Source: Rhynchopus sp. YZ270_cl-10
Taxonomy: Eukaryota > Euglenozoa > Diplonemea > Diplonemida > Diplonemidae
Length of the DNA: 64,000 nt
Assembly: GCA_964035575.1 (NCBI GenBank)
Contig: OZ037849.1
Location: 1,054,001-1,118,000, forward strand
Reading direction: 5' to 3'
How positions within the stretch are numbered: the stretch's first letter is position 1; each line of letters opens with the position of its first letter. Position numbers and translations under genes: made by a program. The notes under the pieces were generated by a model. It saw only the letters and a program-made list of their open reading frames with translations, did not search any database and was not told where the DNA came from. Below, in pieces: positions 1 to 9,610 of the stretch.

Positions 1-71
1 CGTATTTTTGTATTTTTTTTTGGTTTTGAGAGGTAAACCAATACTTACCTTCAAAAAAGCTAAAACGAAAC

Positions 72-367
72 CAGGCACTCCGCTAGGTACTAAAGTTCTG
101 TTGATTGTCAACAGAACTTTTTGAAAATGGGGAAAAAAAAAAAAAAAAAAAAGTTCTGCTGAGTGGTTCAGACCCGTTCTACTTGTCAAAAAAGCTCAGG
201 AGAAGAAGATATGGAGAGGTGAGTGCTCAAACGTCCCAGAAAAGTCAAAATCGGGCGTTGAAAAAAAAAAAAGTTGCGTACCGTGCGCCTGCGGCGCAAG
301 CATGTACCCCACCACGTGGACCATCAACAGAACATTTTCAAAATCGGAAATCCTAGCGGAGAGCCTG
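72..367. mobile_element. hAT-like MITE, copy 1
   Basis: A 296-bp non-autonomous element with 16-bp terminal inverted repeats CAGGC[A/T]CTCCGCTAGG (one mismatch), flanked by a perfect 8-bp target duplication AACGAAAC at 64-71 and 368-375. An 8-bp duplication and CAGG ends fit the hAT superfamily. Just inside the left end lies a 13-bp-stem hairpin (AAAGTTCTGTTGA / TCAACAGAACTTT). It has no coding capacity. A near-identical copy lies at 16498-16794. Confidence 0.88.
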
Positions 368-1507
368 AACGAAACGGAAAAAAAAAAAAAAAAAATGAGA
401 AAAAGAAGACAGTAAACAAATGATGTGCCCACTCTGTCGTTTTTTTTTTTTTTTACAAATAATTATCCCTTGACTCGAACCCGAAAAACTCCCGCAGATT
501 TCGACAACGAGAAGGTGGTTGTACGCCCCTCTCCCTTCCCCCAGACTCTTTTATACTGTCATTTTCCCCCTCACTTTCTATCACTCCCGTCCTCCCCCCG
601 ACTGTCACCCCGTCTCCCGTTGATGCTCCTTCACGCAAGTGCCATTTTTTTTTTTTTTTGATAAAAAAATTCATTTTTCAAAAAATTTCAAAAAGAAAAA
701 AAAAAATCAAAAAAAAAAGAAAAAAAACCCAGATATCTACCTCTACATTCTAGGGAATGCTTACATAATATCCTGAATCTTTTATGTATGTTCGCATTTT
801 TTTTTTCTTTTTTTTTTGTTCACACGATCTCATCAGATGAGAGAGATGGTCCCAATGTTATTATTCGTTTTTTATTATTATTTTGTATATCAACGCACCG
901 AGGCGTGCCTCACTTTCAACACGCATCAAATTTTTTTTATTTGAGAATATGCCCAAAAAAAACAAACACAAAGAGGCCCAATCCCATCCTTCAAGTTGTT
1001 TTATTATATTTTGGTGACCCAAGCCAAGGCTAAGTTACAATAATAAAAAAAATTAGGCCTTTTTTCACAATTTTCAACGTATCTTTATTTCCTTAGTCGA
1101 TGCGCGAGATTTATATGTCAGTATCACAACACAAAAGGGTAAAGTTAAAAAATTCACCCTTCCCCTCCATCTCCCCTTGTTAACATGATCGTATTTTATT
1201 GTTGGTTGAAGTTCAGTGAATCTCGAAAGGCTGAACCACCACGTACACTTTTTTTTTTTTTTGAAGTCATCCTATCTTTTATTCTAAAAAGAAAAATGTA
1301 CATTTATTATTCATGTAGAAACCATTATTATCACTATTGTGAATTGTTGTTGTTGTCTTTATTCTTGTCCTTTTACTTTTTTAAAAAAATGTCACTATCC
1401 CCCCCCCCCCCCCCACTTCTCTTGTTGTTTTTGTCATTATTATATTTTTCATTTGTTCATTTTAGTTAGCTCAATTTGAGTTTTTCTTCCCATCCCTTTT
1501 TTTTTTT

Positions 1508-1538
1508 AAAGGTGACTGAAGCAGCGTGAGGTTTATCT
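1508..1538 (+). repeat. Hairpin family 1 copy (diverged)
   Basis: GGTGACTGAAGCAGCGTGAG followed by a TTATC tail and a T-rich stretch. It is a diverged copy of the stem-loop best preserved at 24031 and 25793. Confidence 0.45.
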
Positions 1539-1741
1539 TCTCCGGCTTTATGTAAACCTTAACTTTAACTTGTTTTTTTTTTGGTCCTATACTTTCAAGG
1601 TGTATGCACCTATCATCATTTTATTGATTTTATTGATTTTTATTGTGTTCTCTTTTCACCTTCTTTTTTTTATTGTTTGTGACTTTATTCCAAGCTTTTT
1701 TCAATTCGAAAAAAAAAACCAAAAAAAAAAAAAAAATTGAC

Positions 1742-1804
1742 AGTGGAAATTGCACAACTGTGGCAACACAACCGAGGCAACTACACTACTCCAACAATTT
1801 ATCA
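1742..1804 (+). repeat. 65-bp dispersed repeat (family 5), copy 1
   Basis: Begins AGTGGAAATTGCACAACTGT, ends CTCCAACAATTTATC, then a poly-A run. Three further copies lie at 17913, 22942 and 24506, all in the same orientation and all followed by A runs. Confidence 0.7.
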
Positions 1805-2305
1805 AAAAAAAAAAAAAAAAAATGCCCCTCCCAAAAAAAGGTGTTTTCCAGCAAAGGGGGATTTGCGACGAGTTGAACACAAAAAAAAAAAGACAGCCCA
1901 AAAAAAAAAATTGAAACAAATACCTATCGAGGAGGGGGGGAGCAGAGTGGAAAAAAAATATCGCACTTTTTTTTTCTTCGAGTGGGAACAAACCACTCAG
2001 CTTCACCCCCCCCAGCAAAGAGTATACAACAAAAAAAAAAGCAAAATTTTATTTTATATTCTCCACAGGGGGCCATCCACCTCATACACACGGCGGGGGA
2101 CTACTAGCAGGTACACTTAGGTACACTTGCTGCATACAGTACTTACAGGAGTCCACATGACCAGTGTTTTATACGACTGGTAGTATACGACTTAGTGTTA
2201 CACGGCAGTAGAGCATTTCGTTACGACAAGAGCAGTTCTATAAGTAGTCTTCAAAAAATAGCTGTGTATTCGCCAAAAACGGTCTCGAAAAAGACACCAA
2301 ACAAT

Positions 2306-3260
2306 GGGGTGGCATCAAAACAAAAAACGCGGACAATGTCCGCGTTTTTGGGGAATTTCAGACCCCCCCCTCCCCCCCCCAAAACGCGGACATTTTTTGT
2401 TTTTTTTTCCCCTATTTTTTGCTGGTTTTTGGGTGACGGGGTGCAAATTCGTGACCCAAAACACAGTTTTTTGGCATTTCCGGAATCCGTCCAGAAAGTG
2501 GTGGGGTCAATCTCGAAAATTGGACAATTTTTTGACCACTTAAATTTTTTGAAAATATGAGCCCGGTCACTAATACGTGGGGCCCATTTTCGGCCAAAAA
2601 ATGCTGCTGAAAAAAATTTTCAGGTGAAAATTTTTCAGCCCCAAAACATGCCGCGATTGGCATTTCCGGGATCTGTCCGCGCTGTGGTGGGGTCAATTTG
2701 CCGAAATGGCCAAGTTCTTGGTTTTGGTCAAAATGAGTGTAAGGTAAAGGGGGCAAGGTAAATCCCACAACCCAGATTTTCTCTCTCTGATGCTGAAACC
2801 ATGAAAATGTGCAAAAACACCGGCATTTGCATTTCCGGAATCCGTCCGTTCTGTGGTGGGGTCAATTTGCCAAAATGGACAAGTTCTTGATTTTGGTCAA
2901 AACCCGTCAGTGTAAGGTAAAGGGGTCCAAGTGTTTGCCTGTAGAAGCACATGGTAGCAGGGGTTTAAGGGCCCCCCATTCGTGTACATTTTGCAAAAAA
3001 ACGCGGGCATCTTGTATTTTTTATTTTGCCCGAAAACACCGGCATTTGCATTTCCTGAATCCGCCGGTTCTGTGGTGGGGTCAATTTGCCGAAATGGACG
3101 AGTTTTTATAAATTTTGGTCAAAATCGTGTACGACCCCAGTGAAGAAAAAAATTTTCGAGGAAAAAAAAACCCCAAAACTGGAATCTGGAATTTCAGACC
3201 CCCCCCCTCCCCCCCCAAAAACGCGGACATTGTCCGCGTTTTTTGTTTTGATGCCACCCC
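2306..3260. mobile_element. 955-bp TIR element, 3-bp target duplication
   Basis: Perfect inverted ends of about 44 bp start GGGGTGGCATCAAAAC and include the palindrome ACGCGGACAATGTCCGCGT. The flanks carry AAT at 2303-2305 and 3261-3263. A 3-bp duplication with G-rich ends suggests a PIF/Harbinger-type MITE, though AAT is not the usual TWA target. Inside are about four diverged direct copies (starting near 2471, 2659, 2827 and 3044) of a 90-100-bp unit containing GGTGGGGTCAATTT. No transposase is visible. Confidence 0.82.
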
Positions 3261-3292
3261 AATCCTGTCAATAATATTTTTGTGTTTTGTTT

Positions 3293-3870
3293 CTATTTAT
3301 AGATTTTCCTTTCCTCACACACTGCTCTTCGGCACACACACACACCATCCCACATTCCTTGCACACAGCTCCTTCCCACCACGGGGGGACACCCGGAGAT
3401 CACCACCTCCTGCCCAAGGAGGTGCGCCTGCTCACCCAGCATGCAATCCTTCATCTTCTGCGGTGCGGGTACGTTCCCTTGATCGGAGGCATGGGGTGTG
3501 CCCTTCCGTGCCTCCTCAAACGTAAATTGTCTTGACCTGCTGACTGGCACTGCGTCTTGATCATCATCATCGTCCGTCTGCTGACCAGGACCAAATGCAG
3601 CAGAGCTGGAACACTCTTCTTTACACAATCGAACCTCATGCATGTGTGCAGAAAAATCTTCCCACTTCGCTATTGCACCACCCTCTTTGCCTGGCGGAGC
3701 TTCGGCACACAACCGCTGCACGATTCCGTTTCTCTCGATGAGTTTCACATTCCACATTTCGTTAAACACCCCATATTCACTCAGGAAGAGCGCACTTCTG
3801 ATGCACACTGTCTCAGATGAGGAAAAGAAATGAATCCAGAAGCGAGCGGTTTCTGCGGTAACTATTCTTT
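3293..3870 (-). CDS. Possible exon or gene remnant, unknown product
   Basis: This stretch is richer in GC than its surroundings and is open on the minus strand for about 190 codons, ending at 3293 with no good ATG. The open frame begins after a stop near 3880, and a candidate acceptor (ACCGCAG) precedes the ETARFWIHFF region. The product has ordinary mixed composition, including WNVKLIERNG, a run of five Asp, and a Cys-rich end. I do not recognise it. It could be the last exon of a minus-strand gene or a decayed gene cut by the TIR element whose edge lies 30 bp away. Coding status is uncertain. Confidence 0.35.
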
Positions 3871-4649
3871 TTCATTATATAGTGTGCTCTAAACACTACA
3901 CAAGGTTGCGTTGCGCCCAATGATGAACTCACTGCTCACTTTTGACCACACCCTCGCTTCTGCTGTGTACCTTCCATACAGACCTTTCAGAGATTGTCAT
4001 GGGTCATGGAAATCCCTTTCGCTTCTCCGAGTTTGGCTGGGGCGGCACATCTGTTACACATTAACGCAGGTGTCCTAAGGCAAGCTCAGTGAGAACAGAA
4101 ATCTCAATAACAAACTCCACTACGCGCCACTTCAACCCTCATGGTAACACAGTGGAACGCCCAGATAGATACAACAGAGGGGCTATGCTGCACCCACACC
4201 CTCAGCTTGCACAGCCCTCTGTTGTCCTTGCCCTCCCGCCCAAAGAAATGCGATTTCTCTCATTCAAGAGAGGCTTAGGTTCATCTAACAAACTTTTTTT
4301 TTTCTTTTATTCCTACGAAGTTCACTTTAAAGGAGAAATAGTATTACCGGTGTACGGTCGCCAAATCATCCCTCAAGGAGGATTTGTGCAATCCAACGAA
4401 AAACAACTTTACTTACCTACCCCGATCCTACTATTTCCCACAGCACTACACAATAAACCCCCCCTCCATACCCCCCTCAACCCTCTACATTTTCTCAAAA
4501 AAGTAATCCGTTTTCAAATACCGAAAACTTCTTTTATCCCTTCTCTCTCTTCTCTCTTCTCTCTCTCTCCCCTTAACCCAAAGCGCCCTTTTTTGTTCGA
4601 GAATTGGTTTAATTTTCCTCTTTCTTTCTAACTTTTCTGTTCTCTCAAT
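3871..4649. other. Spacer and leader before the 4650 gene
   Basis: Mixed-composition spacer that turns into a CT-rich, C-run-rich leader just before the ATG at 4650. It carries a hairpin family 1 remnant at 4264-4292. No other gene is seen. Confidence 0.5.
4264..4292 (+). repeat. Hairpin family 1 copy (right arm only)
   Basis: AAGAGAGGCTTAGGTTCATC followed by TAACAAAC and a T run. The left arm of the usual stem is not preserved. Confidence 0.5.
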
Positions 4650-5387
4650 ATGTCCGCCCGCAAACACCAACGCCAACCCCACCACTCCTCTCCCTGGCAG
4701 CCCGATGGAATGTATGGGGTCCGAGACGACCCGCAGTGGTTGTACATGGGGATCGTTCTGTTGGCGGTGCTTGCGGTTATATGGTTATTTTTGGGTGACG
4801 CTGCGGAGCATGAACGCAACTCAAGGGAACGTGACGCGTTGCTTCGGATGAGACGACCGCAACGATCAGCACCGCCTTCCTCCGATCACACCACTCTTCG
4901 GAGGGCGGTCACGACGCATCGGACTGTCATACTTCGTGGAAATGATCCGGCGCTTTCGGATTCAGATGACCTCACCTCCTCTCTCAGCAGCGCTGAGCTC
5001 GCAAAGCTGCAGCAAAGCGCAAACAGCGTTGTGGCCGCATTGGATTCATTGGTGAGACGTCCCGACAATGAGGTCGACGATTCGCATATCGCAGTGAGAG
5101 GAAGGGAAAAGGTCCTAGAAGTACAAGAAGAAGCTGCAGCAAGAGATGCCCGCAGGGCTGAAGAGGAGGAACCCCGGATCCGTGGACGCCCTGGGGGTGA
5201 TCACTACCTTGATGTCCACGATGACAACGACCGCCGTGCGCAGCAACGCAAAAACGACGCCCACGCTGCAGACCTGCACGAAGCTCTCTCAGGATGGCAG
5301 AAGGTGAAGGCCAATACAGGGGAAGGAGAAAAGGGAGAGGATCTTGACGACACAGTGCTCCGTCAAAACAGTGATGACCTTCAGTAA
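4650..5387 (+). CDS. Single-pass membrane protein, unknown function
   Basis: A 245-residue protein with one clear hydrophobic segment at about residues 31-48 (MGIVLLAVLAVIWLFLGDA). Before it is a short basic, His-rich N terminus; after it is a long, highly charged, mostly hydrophilic tail. There is no cleavable signal peptide, so it is probably a signal-anchor protein. The positive N terminus favours a cytosolic N side but the tail is also charged, so topology is unclear. The tail has Ser/Asp-rich (about 105-115) and Glu/Arg-rich helical stretches (about 150-175) that could form a short coiled coil. The ATG follows a CT-rich leader, and GC content rises sharply over the frame, supporting real coding. 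No known family is recognised. The stop is TAA. Confidence 0.75.
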   Translation: MSARKHQRQPHHSSPWQPDGMYGVRDDPQWLYMGIVLLAVLAVIWLFLGDAAEHERNSRERDALLRMRRPQRSAPPSSDHTTLRRAVTTHRTVILRGNDPALSDSDDLTSSLSSAELAKLQQSANSVVAALDSLVRRPDNEVDDSHIAVRGREKVLEVQEEAAARDARRAEEEEPRIRGRPGGDHYLDVHDDNDRRAQQRKNDAHAADLHEALSGWQKVKANTGEGEKGEDLDDTVLRQNSDDLQ

Positions 5388-5636
5388 AGTCTTTTTTGGG
5401 GTGGAGGTTTGATGTTGTGTATTTTTTTAAAATGAGTGGTTGGGTTGGAGCCAAGATGAAGAGGAGTGGGTAATTTTTTTTGCACTTTTCCGTTGTATGG
5501 TCGGGTTGCTAGTGTGTCAACTAAAGATTATTGGTTTGGTGTGTGTTGTACGAAAGTACGGCACTTTATCTGATAATGGATTGTAGGGCAGCAGGGTCGG
5601 TTGTCCACCCCCCCGGTACAGCCGGTTATTGTACTA

Positions 5637-5680
5637 AAGGTACACTGTCATGAGAGGGATTTGTGTTTCAAGTCAACTTT
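5637..5680 (+). repeat. Hairpin family 2 copy
   Basis: GGTACACTGTCATGAGAGGG, then a GTGTTTCAAGTCAAC tail and a T run. Relatives lie at 9380, 17395, 17756 and 18861. Confidence 0.65.
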
Positions 5681-5964
5681 TTTTTTGTGGGGGGTAGGAG
5701 GGAGCAGTAAAATGCCCTTATAAACGGAACAGAAAAACTGAACAGAAAGAAAAAAAAAATGAATGAAGGATGTTTAATGAGGTCACAGTAATTCAATGAA
5801 CGGTTGTTTGCAAAGGAAAAGTATGCTCTATTCAAGAGTATTATTCATCTTGGCATTTTTTTTTTTTTTTTGAAAGAAAATATTCACTGAAAATAGAGAT
5901 TCAAGTGAATGACAGCGGGGGGTGTTCTGTAATATTTTTTGGGTTCGAAAACCCGCGGAGAACC

Positions 5965-6020
5965 AGTGCTCTGCGTCCGCCGATGAACGGTGAGGCGTTT
6001 TTGCACTCTTTCAACTTCTC
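5965..6020 (+). repeat. Hairpin family 3 copy
   Basis: Outer stem AGTGC/GCACT and inner stem CGCC/GGCG enclose GATGAACGGTGA, followed by TTTCAACTTCTC and a T run. The same layout occurs inside the intron at 52651-52776. Confidence 0.65.
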
Positions 6021-6337
6021 TTTTTTTTTCTACCAGCAGGAAACTGGATGACGTGCGGGGTTTGCGTTGCCATTGAGCAGCCTTCCTCTTCCCAATTTTT
6101 TTTCTTTTGTTAAAAAAGCTCCTCTCTTGCGTTACCTTTTTGAAGTACAAACCCCTTGGAGGAAAAATAACCCCCCCCTCTCACTCTCCATATAACATAA
6201 CGAACCCTAACATGAGCCACGTCGAATCTAAACAAAAAACCAAACAAAACAAAAAAAAACGACACCCACACTTTCCCCCCCCCGCAAACACATCAAAAAC
6301 TTCACAAAAAACCCATTCATATCTACGCACCTTTTAG

Positions 6338-6358
6338 GGGCCATATTCTGCGCAAGAT
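6338..6358 (+). promoter_or_regulatory. Motif shared upstream of two A-type cyclase genes
   Basis: GGGCCATATTCTGCGCAAGA lies about 110 bp before the ATG at 6466. Nearly the same sequence (A for G) is at 30819-30838, about 120 bp before the A-type ATG at 30958, with unrelated DNA around both. It is a candidate core promoter or leader element. Confidence 0.45.
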
Positions 6359-6465
6359 TGCCCCTATTAGTTCATATCAAACACATAAAACTGCAGAAAA
6401 CACATACACACTCCCAGGGGGGCAGCCAACCTCCCTCCACACACCACCTTCCACCACCACCCAAA

Positions 6466-8616
6466 ATGCACGCCCCTCTCCGGTATCTCGACGATGCCCT
6501 CACCCTTCGTGGATCCGCCACTCACAAGGAACGTCATCACCGTGTGGCTTTTCTCATGTGCGCGGCTATATCCTCTACGTTGTCCATAGGCGCGCTCCTG
6601 ATATCAACTGGAGAGCAGGGGGCCGCACCTCTGAACATGGCAGGGTATGTCATCCTTGGGTGCGCTTCTTTGGCAGCATGTCTGTTGGTTCTTTGTGGAG
6701 GGAGGCTTACCACAGTGCGCATGGTGGTTCCGTTGTATGTAGGGGCGGTGTCAATTTGTGTGTGGGATTTGACCTCAAGGACGATCGGGACGCATTCGTG
6801 GCCGGCTTTTGTCATTATTATTGATATGTTGTTGGTGTTGGAGGTGGATGCAAGGTTCACGACGGGGTTGGTTGTTGCGGCCTTGGTGTGGTTGCTTGTT
6901 GCTGGTGCCGAGGAGGTGTATCGGTTTGGGTTATTAGACCTTCCAGGGTTGAAGCCTCAAGGGGGAGAGTACGGTGGGAGGGAGTACTTCAGTAGGTTGT
7001 CAGACTGTACAGAGCTGCCGTGTGCAAGTGGTTCGTATCCACCAAGAGGGTTATTGCTTGCGGTAGGTGTGTTCATAATAGACTTTGTGGTGACCAGGGG
7101 GTTTGCGCGCGATGTGCTAAAGGAGCAGCGTTCAATGGAGAGAACCATCAGCATCGTGCAGGAGATTGCGTCGTTGCTTGCAGGGTACGACGTGGAAGGT
7201 GTTGCAGAGATGTTAGAGGCGCACAGAGAGGAGCTGCCAGAGGGGATGATAGGTGCGTTGCGTGGGTTGGAGGAGAATTTGCGGAAGTACCGCCCCTACC
7301 TCCCGGCAGCGCTGTTTGAGGAGATGGAGGAGGAGGCCTTTGAGGTGAAGCACGGTGCAGGGAGGCTGTCCGTCGTCGCACCACCAGGACTGTGCACAGA
7401 GACAGCGACATTAGTGTTCACAGACATCCGCTCCTCAACAATGATCTGGGAGCACGCACCTGAAGGCATGCGTGCCGGTCTAAAGATACACAACTCCGTC
7501 ATGCGTAAGGCAATGTCTCTCTTCGGCGGCTACGAAGTCAAAACAATCGGCGACGCCTTCATGGTCGCCTTTTCCACAACACAGGACGGGGTGAACTTCG
7601 GCCTTCACGTACACGAACTCCTGCGTGAAGCCTCCTGGCCCGCCTCACTCCTCGAAGACGCACCGATCTGCGCTGAACAGGACTCCCTTTGGGGTGGCCT
7701 CACTGTACGCATTGGTGTCAACACCGGCCCGGTTACTATCGAAGAAAACACACTTACTGGACGAACCGACTACTTTGGACATACAGTGAATGTTGCATCA
7801 CGCCTTGAATCCACATGCAAGCCTGGTGCTGTTGCGATTCCCTCTGACCTTTACACATCTGAGTGCAGAGAATGTGATGCCGTTGTTGGGGAGGCTGAGG
7901 CACTGGACTTGAAGGGTGTGTCTGGGACAACTTTTGTGTGTTGTGTGTGGCCTTTGTCGCTTGCGGGTCGCAAGCAAATGCCGTTACGTGAGGCAGGTTC
8001 CATGCAGTGGCCGGAGGGTGCCAATGAGGGTGACGGATGGCGACGTCGGGGGAGCCAGCATGAGCTGTCCCTCTCCCACTCACTGTGCAACCCGAACCCT
8101 GCGAAGAAGGTGGAAGCCACTCTCGGCGCAGTGGACGTGGTCGCAGATGATGCCCACGACGCCAGCATCCAGCTCCAAATGAACATTGGCCTCTCTGCGC
8201 TCACAGTGCCGCTCGATCAGAGTGGGGGCACCTTGGTAACGTTACTCGGGAGTCGTGTCTGTGTTGGGTGGAACCTGACCCGCCCTTCGCCTGCACACAT
8301 GGAGAACGCAATCCGTTTCGCACAAAGGCTTCAAATTGTGGCAACCCTCGCAGGGGCAGGGTTGGTGAGTGGGCTTGTACAGCATGGTGACGTAGGTGCT
8401 CGGAAGCAACGCTTTGTGACGGTGATGGGGCGGAGTGTGCACCGCAGCTGGGCGCTGTGTGATCAGGCTGTGCGTGGCGGTGGGCTGTGTCTCTTTGAGC
8501 CGCCGTTGGGCACAGTACTGCCGCTCTCGCTTGACAAGGTGGTGGTGATGGACAAGAGCAGCAAGGACGATGATGTGTATAAGATACTTCCGAGCGACGC
8601 CAATGAACACATTTAG
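6466..8616 (+). CDS. Membrane adenylyl cyclase, type A (active C1 + degenerate C2)
   Basis: 716 residues; predicted to convert ATP to cAMP on the cytosolic face. Membrane segments lie at about 28-47, 58-78, 84-104, 112-127, 131-148 and 195-213. The TM5-TM6 loop has a C-x4-C pair (DCTELPC). A signalling helix (about 215-240) leads to YRPYLP (275-280). C1 has metal Asp320 (FTDI) and Asp363 (VKTIGD), adenine-contacting Lys359 and Asp435 (RTDYFG), and Asn442/Arg446 (NVASR), so it looks fully catalytic and adenylyl- rather than guanylyl-specific. From about 560, C2 resembles the dead domain of the B-type genes but lacks the metal Asp (LLGSRV). The start at 6466 matches paralogue N termini (YLDDALTL versus FLEDALSL); an in-frame ATG 36 codons upstream would add a Pro/His-rich stretch seen in no relative. 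A B-type gene follows 1 kb downstream. Confidence 0.9.
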   Translation: MHAPLRYLDDALTLRGSATHKERHHRVAFLMCAAISSTLSIGALLISTGEQGAAPLNMAGYVILGCASLAACLLVLCGGRLTTVRMVVPLYVGAVSICVWDLTSRTIGTHSWPAFVIIIDMLLVLEVDARFTTGLVVAALVWLLVAGAEEVYRFGLLDLPGLKPQGGEYGGREYFSRLSDCTELPCASGSYPPRGLLLAVGVFIIDFVVTRGFARDVLKEQRSMERTISIVQEIASLLAGYDVEGVAEMLEAHREELPEGMIGALRGLEENLRKYRPYLPAALFEEMEEEAFEVKHGAGRLSVVAPPGLCTETATLVFTDIRSSTMIWEHAPEGMRAGLKIHNSVMRKAMSLFGGYEVKTIGDAFMVAFSTTQDGVNFGLHVHELLREASWPASLLEDAPICAEQDSLWGGLTVRIGVNTGPVTIEENTLTGRTDYFGHTVNVASRLESTCKPGAVAIPSDLYTSECRECDAVVGEAEALDLKGVSGTTFVCCVWPLSLAGRKQMPLREAGSMQWPEGANEGDGWRRRGSQHELSLSHSLCNPNPAKKVEATLGAVDVVADDAHDASIQLQMNIGLSALTVPLDQSGGTLVTLLGSRVCVGWNLTRPSPAHMENAIRFAQRLQIVATLAGAGLVSGLVQHGDVGARKQRFVTVMGRSVHRSWALCDQAVRGGGLCLFEPPLGTVLPLSLDKVVVMDKSSKDDDVYKILPSDANEHI

Positions 8617-9454
8617 GCGCCGTCCTGTGTTTAATCATTTTATAAATGCCTGATCCCTGTGTGTCTTTTTTCTTTTTGGTTATTTTTACTTGTTACCAAC
8701 CCTCGATCTTTTTTCTACTTTTTACTAGCCCTTGCGGCTCATGTTGTTCTGTGGCTATACAGGTCTTGCGATCCAACTGGTGTCTCTTTTACTCAGCATC
8801 AGGTACGGGTACCGCGGGTTGACACGCTTATGTGAACCTCCCCTGGCTGAGACGAGAGAGCTGGGAGGGTCACGACGCTTTCATCAACAACAAAAATAAC
8901 GGGGAGGGCGGGTCACGTGCATTACTCGTTCGCGGGGATGCACGTTGTCATAGTTTTCAAAATAACAAAAGACCGATAATGCAGGTAGCACATTGGCATC
9001 TTCTTACCAACAACCTTTTACTAGACGGGGCTCTGCGGAGCCCCCTCCGGAAGTCAGGCCAGAGTCCCGCACATCAGCAAAGGGCTCTGCTGTCTGTGAC
9101 CCCGAACCCGAGCGACTATCGTACATCAAGCGTTGGGTGCAGCGAACTGGAGTACCTGGCTTGCAACTCTTCAGCAGAAGTTGTTGGCCGCGGGGTACTT
9201 ATGCTCTCAGTCTGATGGCTGGCATCGTATGTGTGTGAGTTGAGGTGCCTGCATCAATGACTATTCTTTCTTTTTCATGATATCGTTGTGGGAGCAACTA
9301 GGTTCTTGGCCCAACCATTTCCATGGTTGGCGCAGCGCTCTCTAATAAGGGATCAAACATCCGCAAACCCTCGCATTTTGGGCCACTGTCACGAGAGGGT
9401 GTTGTATTCATTGTTTTCTGCTCTATTATTGTAAGATCCTTACACCCCTAAACA
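8617..9454. other. Spacer between cyclase genes with dispersed repeats
   Basis: Positions about 8708-8850 (CTACTTTTTACTAGCCCTTG onward) are repeated at about 23707-23850. Positions 9027-9044 form a GGGGCTC/GAGCCCC hairpin. About 9220-9290 (GGTGCCTGCATCAATGACTA) recurs near 23262-23310. No gene is seen. Confidence 0.55.
9380..9415 (+). repeat. Hairpin family 2 copy
   Basis: CCACTGTCACGAGAGGGTGT followed by TGTATTCATTG. It has the CACGAGAG loop typical of the family. Confidence 0.5.
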
Positions 9455-9610
9455 AGCGTCCCATCACCCATCCCTTTTCAGTGATGTTCCCCACCCCTGC
9501 CCACCCAAGAACCACCTTGATCACTCACAACAGGAACACATTCAGAGGACAGAGCATTGCTACTTGGCACACACAACTAGACTGGGACAGAGGCAAGCAG
9601 GTGTGCAAGA
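9455..9610 (+). promoter_or_regulatory. Conserved leader of B-type cyclase genes
   Basis: About 155 bp ending at the ATG, running from CAAGCGTCCCATCACCCATC through CCCTTTTCAG, GTTCCCCACCCCTGCC and GACTGGGACAGAGGCAAGCA. It is nearly identical before the genes at 33899, 36258, 37936 and 42519. It contains a polypyrimidine-CAG that could be a 3' splice site in the 5' UTR. Confidence 0.6.

Larger units (their letters stand above)
376..2302. other. AT-rich spacer without genes
   Basis: Long A and T homopolymers, a C run near 1400 and no convincing coding region on either strand. Open frames here are low-complexity Phe/Lys/Leu strings from homopolymers. It holds one copy of hairpin family 1 (about 1508) and one of the 65-bp repeat (1742). 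Confidence 0.7.
5388..6337. other. AT-rich spacer with two hairpin repeats
   Basis: Homopolymer-rich intergenic DNA with one copy each of hairpin families 2 and 3. No coding region is supported. Confidence 0.6.

Noticed and set aside
3115-3525. Plus-strand open frame across the right end of the 955-bp element
   Set aside because: It runs from transposon terminal repeat into flanking DNA with low-complexity composition; the minus-strand frame is the better candidate.
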